This document shows, piece after piece, positions 8,553 to 13,967 of a stretch of 14,822 nt of DNA. Position numbers and translations under genes: made by a program. Location: contig JAURNN010000020.1 of NCBI GenBank assembly GCA_030830185.1, positions 1 through 14,822 of the forward strand, written 5' to 3'. The notes beneath the pieces are model-generated. The model had not been told where the DNA came from. It did not search any database and saw only the letters and a program-made list of their open reading frames with translations. Every line of letters starts with the position of its first letter. Position 1 is the stretch's first letter. This DNA is from Bacillota bacterium (lineage in GTDB: Bacteria; Bacillota_I; Bacilli_A; Acholeplasmatales; Acholeplasmataceae).

Positions 8553-8583
8553 TAAAAATAAAGACACTACAAAGTGTCTTATT
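8553..8583 (-). terminator. Riboswitch expression-platform terminator before metK
   Basis: On the minus strand AAGACACT (8580-8573), loop TTGT, and AGTGTCTT (8568-8561) make a perfect 8-bp stem, followed by TATTTTTA. Flanking AAT and ATT can extend the stem past a bulge. It lies between the SAM aptamer and the metK start, where an attenuator should be. Its 5' arm (AATAAGAC, 8583-8576) is complementary to the first strand of the aptamer's closing helix. Confidence 0.85.
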
Positions 8584-8586
8584 CTT

Positions 8587-8690
8587 TCTTATTGTTGGGT
8601 TTCCCCCTTGGTGATAGCACCTTATTAAAAATAGGTTGCTGCTATGATGACGGTCACCTTACCTACATAGCTCTGAATAAGACGATTGAG
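8587..8690 (-). ncRNA. SAM riboswitch aptamer (S-box / SAM-I clan), metK leader
   Basis: The leader has the S-box core in order on the minus strand. GTCTTATT (8683-8676) pairs with AATAAGA (8593-8587) as P1, and CAGAG is the junction. GCTATG/CATAGC (8671-8666/8646-8641) forms P2, with an inner GGT/ACC hairpin. Then come the near-invariant AGCAACC (8640-8634), a short P3, AAGGTGCTA (8623-8615) and a short GC-rich element (GGGGG, AAA, CCC) at the P4 position. The P2-loop GGTG (8658-8655) could pair with CACC (8613-8610) as a pseudoknot. The position before metK agrees with the known role: SAM binding stabilises P1 and lets the downstream terminator form. The usual kink-turn bases in P2 are not obvious and P4 is small, so it may be a divergent SAM-I or an intermediate of the SAM-I/SAM-IV clan. 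Confidence 0.85.
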
Positions 8691-8700
8691 TTGTAATTTC

Positions 8701-8706
8701 ATTATA
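8701..8706 (-). promoter_or_regulatory. Consensus -10 box of the metK riboswitch leader
   Basis: A perfect TATAAT on the minus strand lies about 7-12 nt after the stop of the upstream membrane-protein gene. It would start transcription near 8694, just ahead of the first riboswitch strand. No good -35 is visible at 16-18 nt; the candidate TGTTTA lies inside the end of the upstream gene. No terminator separates the upstream operon, so read-through into the riboswitch is also likely. Confidence 0.65.
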
Positions 8707-8712
8707 CATGAA

Positions 8713-10011
8713 TTAAAAGTTTTTAAACATGATATCGTATTCATCTTGAAATTTCACAAATCTTTCGATAATTCGATCATCAATATAGACCGATAAATCA
8801 CCTTCAAGTATTTTCATTGCTTGGCTATGATTCATTGGACGTTTATAACTTCTAAGCTCTCTTAGTGTTAAATACATATCGGTGCACAAGATCACATCCG
8901 CGATATCAGATTTTTGAATCGTTTGCATATTATGAATAAAGTTTTCGTTATTTGTGCCTTCTATGTGTGCTCGTATGATATCTTCACATTTTTGAGCGAG
9001 TTGTAGTCGTTTCGCAATACTCGACCCTAACTCTGTTTTATCTTTTAGTTTTTGATAGGTGGACTGAGTTTGTGTTTCTTCTTTTGTGATTAAATCTTTA
9101 ATATCTTCAAATTTTAAATGGACAGTGGCATACCATTCAAGTTCTTTTGTCTTAATGTCTGTGAGTCCAACGTCTTTAGCAAGTTTTAAACTCATTTCTC
9201 TAATGTGAGCGGCATGGCGCTGATCCATACGTTTATCAGATTCAGAAAACACCACAGAAAATAAGTCTGAGACGATATGAGAAAAATCACTTTGAACTTG
9301 TCTTCTTCTAATAAGTTCTAGCTTACGTTCTTGTTGCATATATTGTCCCATGGAAACAATCGCGTAGACAACAAAATAAAACAAAATGAATAAAAGTGTT
9401 CTTAAGGCAATGTCTTGAAAATCATTGGTTCTTAAAAAGATTGGTACAAATTCAAAGATTGTATATCCTTCAGCAGCTTGTTGAAGATTAAATGTCCATA
9501 TTAAGTGAATGGCTGTAAGTAAGATAATCAGGGTTGTAAAGCTTGACGATAAGAGTTGTTTATCTTGATATAAGCTAATAACTACAATCGCATAATAAAT
9601 AAGTATATATGCACCTGTTTCAAAATGAGGAATTGAATATAATCTCGCATAAATCAAAATCGCAGAGAAAAACATGTAAAATCCTGCAACATACATCGCA
9701 ACGCTTTGTTTAGTTTTATCTTCTTGATCCATATAAATGAGTCGTTTTAAGATTTGGTTAATCATAAATGTCACAGGAAATGCAAGAACAGTAATGACCC
9801 AATCAGTGACCCCACCTGAACTTGATAAAGATAAAATAAAAAGCATCACAGCATATAAAATGTTTGAAATAAAAATTATGTTTTTGATCACAACATTACG
9901 GCGTACTAAAAGTGCGACATCATTCGTAATGTCGACACCTTCTTCAAAACCAAAAAATTTTGAGAACACCGTTTGTGAAAACGATGTTAAACTGCGTTTT
10001 TTAAATAGCAA
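8713..10011 (-). CDS. Six-helix membrane protein with degenerate HD-GYP-like domain
   Basis: I do not recognise a named gene. The 432-residue product has a cytosolic N-terminus, about six hydrophobic helices (roughly 40-62, 67-87, 104-124, 133-150, 156-175, 201-222), then a basic linker and a C-terminal soluble domain from about 235. That domain follows the layout of HD-GYP phosphodiesterases: an RMDQRHAAHI helix, the ELEWYATVHLKFEDI helix, IIRAHIEG, and a tail with SDIADVILCTDMYLTLRELR, SYKRPMNHSQAMKIL and IDDRIIERF. Key residues are changed. The metal-binding HD pair reads HL (298-299), the GK after it is missing, and there is no GYP. It is therefore probably not an active cyclic-dinucleotide phosphodiesterase and may be a sensor or scaffold. 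The start is TTG at 10011, supported by AGGAG 7 nt upstream inside the end of the preceding gene. Confidence 0.72.
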   Translation of the reverse strand: MLFKKRSLTSFSQTVFSKFFGFEEGVDITNDVALLVRRNVVIKNIIFISNILYAVMLFILSLSSSGGVTDWVITVLAFPVTFMINQILKRLIYMDQEDKTKQSVAMYVAGFYMFFSAILIYARLYSIPHFETGAYILIYYAIVVISLYQDKQLLSSSFTTLIILLTAIHLIWTFNLQQAAEGYTIFEFVPIFLRTNDFQDIALRTLLFILFYFVVYAIVSMGQYMQQERKLELIRRRQVQSDFSHIVSDLFSVVFSESDKRMDQRHAAHIREMSLKLAKDVGLTDIKTKELEWYATVHLKFEDIKDLITKEETQTQSTYQKLKDKTELGSSIAKRLQLAQKCEDIIRAHIEGTNNENFIHNMQTIQKSDIADVILCTDMYLTLRELRSYKRPMNHSQAMKILEGDLSVYIDDRIIERFVKFQDEYDIMFKNF

Positions 10012-10013
10012 AT

Positions 10014-10580
10014 TTATTCTCCTGAAACTTTAAATAAATTGTGTCCTTCATCGTCTAATTCTGCTATGTCTTCATTTGTAATTTGAGCCACTCGTGTCGA
10101 TGCTGCAGCTGCAATTGCACCGACAATATCATCTAAAAACGTATGACATTGCTTGTCATCTTTTCCAAATTCATTTAAATCTTTCACGATACCTGCTTTA
10201 TTCACATCGATATCACCAAAATTGGTTTGACCGATGGTACCATATAAACCAGCAACATCAAGTCCCATCGTTTCATCAATCCCAAAAAGTCCAAAATCTT
10301 CAAAAATAATGTCTTGAATTGGACCTTGAAACATTTTTTCTTCAGCAAGTCGATCGATTTCAGCAGCAAGTTGAACATGATGAAAAACATCTCTAAATGA
10401 TAAGATTTTTTCAACACTTTCTAAACATAATTCAAAGGTGACATCATCTGAATAACGTTTTTGTTGTTTGTAAGCAATGTCTGCGATAGATTCAAGGCTA
10501 ACGCCTCTTTTTAGTAGTGTTTGACGATTAAATTCTAACATTTCAGATCTTGTAAAAATGATTTTTCTAGTATCCATCAT
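10014..10580 (-). CDS. Soluble PgpA-like (phosphatidylglycerophosphatase A superfamily) protein
   Basis: The 188-residue product resembles the soluble PgpA-like proteins of Firmicutes, such as Bacillus YutG. PgpA of proteobacteria removes a phosphate from phosphatidylglycerol phosphate in phospholipid synthesis; the activity of the soluble branch is less certain. Family landmarks are an N-terminal helical segment (LLKRGVSLESIADIAYKQQ, about 22-40), FGIDETMGLDVAGLYGTIG (99-117), TNFGDIDVNKAGI and HTFLDDIVGAIAAAAS, whose acidic pair is the likely metal site. No membrane helix is seen. The start is in ATGATG overlapping the fmt TGA. The AGGAG site is 2 nt from the first ATG and 5 nt from the second (10577), so the second Met is the likelier start. 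The gene ends 2 nt before the TTG start of the membrane HD-like gene, whose ribosome site it contains, so the two are probably coupled. Confidence 0.82.
   Translation of the reverse strand: MMDTRKIIFTRSEMLEFNRQTLLKRGVSLESIADIAYKQQKRYSDDVTFELCLESVEKILSFRDVFHHVQLAAEIDRLAEEKMFQGPIQDIIFEDFGLFGIDETMGLDVAGLYGTIGQTNFGDIDVNKAGIVKDLNEFGKDDKQCHTFLDDIVGAIAAAASTRVAQITNEDIAELDDEGHNLFKVSGE
10019..10023 (-). promoter_or_regulatory. Ribosome binding site fixing the TTG start at 10011
   Basis: AGGAG on the minus strand is followed by a 7-nt spacer and then TTG. No ATG or GTG lies at a comparable distance, and the frame enters the membrane protein directly. The site overlaps the last codons of the PgpA-like gene. 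Confidence 0.7.
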
Positions 10581-11482
10581 ATCTCCTTTATGATCATATT
10601 TTCAGTAAATAGTTTTTGTCCATTTAAAAAATCTTTAATTAAGAGTTTCTTTTTTCCTGGAATTTGAATTTCTAAAATATCGATGACACCATCTTTCAAA
10701 GAAATGGATAGTGAGTGCTTGGAAAGATGGATATAGCCTAATGGACCTGGTTGTATTATATCATTTTTTTTCGCTTGATAAATTTTCATTGTGACACTTT
10801 GCGTTTTTAAAGTTGCACCAGGATAGTTTGCATTTGCTCGAACATAATTCATAAAGGTTTCAGTATTCATTTCTAGATGAAGCATTTCTTCTAAAGGTGT
10901 CCATTTTGGGGCAAAACTTACGAAACGTTCATCTTGAGCATAACCAACAGGTCTTTCTTTTTCAAATTGTGGCAGTGTTTTAAGTAATAAAGATGATCCT
11001 ACTGCTGCAAGTTTTAAAGTCAGTGTAGAGGTGTTATCTTCTTTTTCAATGATGACTTCTTGAGATGAGATGATATTTCCTGCATCCATTTCTTTTTCCA
11101 TATACATAATGGTGATGCCTGTTTTTGTTAAACCATCTTTGATGGCGTATTGTATGGGTGCAGCACCACGATATAAAGGTAATAAGGATGCGTGGACATT
11201 AATCGATGGTCGGTGTTTTAAGATGATGCGTGGTATGAATTGTCCAAATGCAGCTGTAATGTATAGATCTGGTTCAAATGCTTTTAACGTTTCAGCAATA
11301 TCTTTCACTTTTTCTGGTTGAAAAAGGTTGAGATCGTGTTCTAATGCAAACTTTTTTACTGGTAAATGTGTCCCTTTTTTTTCATCTGGCTGCGTCACAA
11401 CTGCTAGTATTTCATGATGTTCATACAAAGATTTTAAGATGATTTGTGCAAATTCGGGTGTCCCAAAAAAGATAATTTTCAT
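10577..11482 (-). CDS. fmt: Methionyl-tRNA formyltransferase
   Basis: Fmt formylates Met-tRNAi using 10-formyltetrahydrofolate, giving the fMet-tRNA that IF2 delivers to the ribosome. The 301-residue product shows the N-terminal IIFFGTPEFA strand and SINVHASLLPLYRGAAPIQ, with catalytic Asn95 and His97, followed by EKEMDAGNI with Asp133. This Asn-His-Asp set is the known active site. A C-terminal OB-type domain follows (about 200-301). The loop after TQPD that helps recognise the initiator tRNA acceptor stem in E. coli is about five residues shorter here and lacks the GRGKK stretch. A strong AAGGAG lies 6 nt before the ATG. The start overlaps the priA TGA (ATGA), and the stop overlaps the next gene. 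The priA-fmt order is the common Firmicute arrangement. Confidence 0.97.
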   Translation of the reverse strand: MKIIFFGTPEFAQIILKSLYEHHEILAVVTQPDEKKGTHLPVKKFALEHDLNLFQPEKVKDIAETLKAFEPDLYITAAFGQFIPRIILKHRPSINVHASLLPLYRGAAPIQYAIKDGLTKTGITIMYMEKEMDAGNIISSQEVIIEKEDNTSTLTLKLAAVGSSLLLKTLPQFEKERPVGYAQDERFVSFAPKWTPLEEMLHLEMNTETFMNYVRANANYPGATLKTQSVTMKIYQAKKNDIIQPGPLGYIHLSKHSLSISLKDGVIDILEIQIPGKKKLLIKDFLNGQKLFTENMIIKEI

Positions 11483-13587
11483 TGTATTCTCCTTGTTTGT
11501 AAATGATGTTGCTTTGTGAATTCATAAAACATCTCATGTTGATGTTTAAAGATTTTAACTAAAAGTTTAAATGGTTGAATGTCTTCATAAAGAGGGCCAA
11601 TCACTTGTATGTTTAAAAGATCAAGCGATGCTTTCATCTTTAAGGTTTCTTGAAATCCTTTAAAAAAGGAGGGATGATCAATCTTAATTTCAAATAATTT
11701 TGTATAAGGGGGTAAAGATAATAATTCTCTTTCTTTTAAACGCTCTCTCATATATGATTCTGGGTCAAATAAACCTTTGATCATGATATGTTCTGGATCA
11801 TAGGTTTGAATATACGTTTTTTTTATTTTTTGATGTGTGTGTCCTGTAAGCGCAAGTAAATCAAAAAGATGTCTTTCATCATCTAGCATATCAATCACAT
11901 GAAAAGATAAATCTGCTAATACGATGACAGCAATATCAAAATCAAGTGTTTGTAGATACGATTGTATTTTTTGTGTCCCAATGAAGATTGCTTTTTGATC
12001 TGTCATTTCAAAGGTGGCATGTTCTTTATCGATGATATAAACAGGGGTATCTTTAAAAATACTTTGAATATTTTTAGCAACATATTCTAACCCTAATCCT
12101 AGTGGTTTCATCATTTTTGGGTGATTGTGTTGACATGTATCTAAAAGTGGATAGCTTTGATGACATGCTAAACATGATGCTTCATAAGATGACGTGACTT
12201 TTAATTTTTCTTGACAACTAGGGCACCTTTGAACATCTCCACAAAGCCTACATACATTAACAGTTTGATACCCTTTTTTAGGATAATACATCACCACATG
12301 TTTGTCTTTAAGTGATGTTTTTACAGCTTGAATAACGTCTCTTGATAACACTTTAGTATGACCTTCTAAGAGTTCATCTTTCATTGAAACCACATGCATG
12401 TTATCTTGTCTTCCAAAAGATTGAAATGATTTTTGAAGATGGTTTTCATTCATTAATAATAGAAGAGGAGACATCGTATAACTGTGAAGTGATACCTTGA
12501 CATTTGGAAATAGATTGGCGATTGTTTCAATCGTATCAAAAAAGACACCTTGATCATAACGGTAAGTCATTGAATGACTTTCAATAATCACTATTTGATC
12601 AAATGATACAGGCAAAAAGATCCCTTTTCTTGTTGAAATAAGAATTTGTGGACTTTCTTGAAAAACCTTTATGATTTGAAGCATGGTTTTAGGTTTGGTC
12701 TTGTAATCATATGTTAACGTGGTCTTGAAGTGCTCTTTAAGTGTCGTTAAAAGGTGAATATTTGGTACCAATATAAGTAAGTTTTCTTTATTTTTGATTG
12801 ATTGTTCTATTTTTTTCTTTACTTCTAAAAGCATGGTTTCAAATGGAAAGATTAAACTCTCTATTGGTTTTTTTTCTTTTTGAAGTTTTATTTTTTCAGG
12901 TTGATAAATCACGTCTTCTTGTTGAATGAAGATACCATGCTTGATCAGTGTTTTCATATTTGAAGTTGAAAACCCCATATCCATGAGTGTTTCTTTTTTG
13001 TAATTCTCATGATATTTAAGCGAACTTAACAAGCGCGTTAATCTCTCATATCTTTTACCCGTGTAAACATAGTTGAATGTCTTTCTTTTAGGTAACTGAT
13101 TGATTGCGATTTGAGTGAGTTCTAAAATCCCTTGTTGATGACGTAATTTAAGTTTTGATAAATGTATTTCATCTCTTTTTAAAAGCTTATAACGTTTACC
13201 TACTTCACACATTTTTAGTGAATTTAAGAAAGCGTCTTTTTGATAGACAAAAACCTCGTAATAATATTTCAATTGAAAAACATGCGGAATCATGAGTTCA
13301 AATGCTTGTTGATACAGCATATGATTGTCTTTAACAAGTTCTTGAACACCATCAAGCTCATGTTGTCCTAAGATAGGTAATCCTGTATCAATTTCAAGGA
13401 TATCTTTTGTTGCATCCATTGATGTCTCTTTAATATTAATTACGATACCTGAGCGTTTTTGATGAGAAAAAGGCACCCATACGCGCATTCCAATTTCAAG
13501 AATGTGTGTAAGATGTTTTGGTATGACATAATCATAAAGTTGGTTGACATCATGATGTTTGATGTCAATAATGACTTCTGCAATCAT
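11479..13587 (-). CDS. priA: PriA-like primosomal protein, apparent pseudohelicase
   Basis: PriA recognises abandoned replication forks and starts helicase reloading. The 702-residue product keeps the family architecture. The N-terminal 3' DNA-binding domain begins with a EVIIDI strand and YDYVIP, and VPFSHQKRSGIVI (38-50) follows. The zinc-binding module has CRLCG, RCPSCQ, SCLACHQ and DTCQH (Cys446, 449, 455, 458, 472, 475, 485); His487, Asn488 or His489 sits where the eighth Cys is expected. A C-terminal domain with LSLPPYTKLFEI follows. The helicase core is eroded: the GxGKTE Walker A region reads LIFPFETM (245-252), the DEEH box reads IESH (335-338), and the GRAGR motif reads GHTHQ (582-586). 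Nearby motifs such as LILVPNIHLL and IGTQKI are still traceable. The frame is intact, so this looks like a selected ATPase-dead protein. GAGG precedes the ATG. Confidence 0.88.
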   Translation of the reverse strand: MIAEVIIDIKHHDVNQLYDYVIPKHLTHILEIGMRVWVPFSHQKRSGIVINIKETSMDATKDILEIDTGLPILGQHELDGVQELVKDNHMLYQQAFELMIPHVFQLKYYYEVFVYQKDAFLNSLKMCEVGKRYKLLKRDEIHLSKLKLRHQQGILELTQIAINQLPKRKTFNYVYTGKRYERLTRLLSSLKYHENYKKETLMDMGFSTSNMKTLIKHGIFIQQEDVIYQPEKIKLQKEKKPIESLIFPFETMLLEVKKKIEQSIKNKENLLILVPNIHLLTTLKEHFKTTLTYDYKTKPKTMLQIIKVFQESPQILISTRKGIFLPVSFDQIVIIESHSMTYRYDQGVFFDTIETIANLFPNVKVSLHSYTMSPLLLLMNENHLQKSFQSFGRQDNMHVVSMKDELLEGHTKVLSRDVIQAVKTSLKDKHVVMYYPKKGYQTVNVCRLCGDVQRCPSCQEKLKVTSSYEASCLACHQSYPLLDTCQHNHPKMMKPLGLGLEYVAKNIQSIFKDTPVYIIDKEHATFEMTDQKAIFIGTQKIQSYLQTLDFDIAVIVLADLSFHVIDMLDDERHLFDLLALTGHTHQKIKKTYIQTYDPEHIMIKGLFDPESYMRERLKERELLSLPPYTKLFEIKIDHPSFFKGFQETLKMKASLDLLNIQVIGPLYEDIQPFKLLVKIFKHQHEMFYEFTKQHHLQTRRIQ

Positions 13588-13601
13588 AGAACCTCGATGT
13601 T

Positions 13602-13610
13602 ATTATAACA
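13602..13610 (-). promoter_or_regulatory. Extended -10 promoter before priA
   Basis: TGTTATAAT on the minus strand is a TGn extension plus a perfect -10 hexamer. No convincing -35 is seen at 16-18 nt, which extended -10 promoters tolerate. Initiation about 7 nt downstream (near 13595) would give a leader of only about 8 nt, carrying GAGG just before the priA ATG. It lies directly after the rbfA terminator. Confidence 0.6.
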
Positions 13611-13631
13611 AAAAAGTAACTTGCGTTACTT
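13610..13631 (-). terminator. Intrinsic terminator after rbfA
   Basis: On the minus strand AAGTAAC, the GNRA-type tetraloop GCAA, and GTTACTT form a perfect 7-bp stem that merges into a run of T residues ending at 13610. The rbfA TAA stop codon is inside the left arm. The stem has few GC pairs, so termination may be partial and the infB-rbfA transcript may leak into priA. Confidence 0.7.
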
Positions 13632-13967
13632 AATTGTTTTTAAGAGTTGATCGATATGATTTCCGTAAGCAAGGGCTTCATCGTATTTAAACAACAACTC
13701 TGGAATTTTTCTTATGTTTCTAATTTTTTCTGCAAGTCTTTTTCTAATTTTTGATGTGTTTTTTTCAAGAAGTTGTTGGGCTTTTTGAATGACTTCTTCT
13801 TCATCAGATAAGATGGTGTAAAAAATAGATGCATACGATAAGTCTTTTGTAACTTTGACTTCTGTCAAATTGACATAGCCAACTTGACTATTTTTAACTT
13901 CTTCGTTAACGATATTCGCAAGTTCTCTTTGAATTAAACTTGCAAGTCTCTCTATGGAAATGGACAT
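13626..13967 (-). CDS. rbfA: Ribosome-binding factor A
   Basis: RbfA is a small KH-fold protein that binds the 30S subunit and helps mature the 5' end of 16S rRNA, including during growth in the cold. The 113-residue product has the normal length. It opens with the typical IERLASLIQRELANIVNEEV helix and continues with NLTEVKVTKDLSYASIFYTIL, the KH strand pair. The end is KIRKRLAEKIRNIRKIPELLFKYDEAL, which matches the family's LR..LA..l..R..PeL.F..D pattern. It follows infB with a 1-nt TAATG overlap, and GAGGTGG lies about 7 nt before the ATG. The infB-rbfA pair is conserved in many bacteria. The stop codon is embedded in the terminator stem. Confidence 0.96.
   Translation of the reverse strand: MSISIERLASLIQRELANIVNEEVKNSQVGYVNLTEVKVTKDLSYASIFYTILSDEEEVIQKAQQLLEKNTSKIRKRLAEKIRNIRKIPELLFKYDEALAYGNHIDQLLKTIK

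Noticed and set aside
8651..8660. TGAC-C-GTCA inverted repeat as an operator
   Set aside because: It lies within the P2 part of the SAM aptamer and is better explained as RNA structure; a one-base centre gives no usable hairpin on its own.
9737..10033. Plus-strand open frame of 98 codons
   Set aside because: It is antisense to the start of the membrane HD-like gene and crosses its ribosome site; no recognisable domain. Other plus-strand frames (2851-3054, 3322-3507, 7140-7391, 10094-10309, 11070-11321, 14433-14660) were rejected for the same reason.
11479..13587. priA as a pseudogene
   Set aside because: The frame is full length without stops, keeps the zinc cysteines and C-terminal motifs, and sits in an overlapping operon, so a functional but non-catalytic protein fits better.
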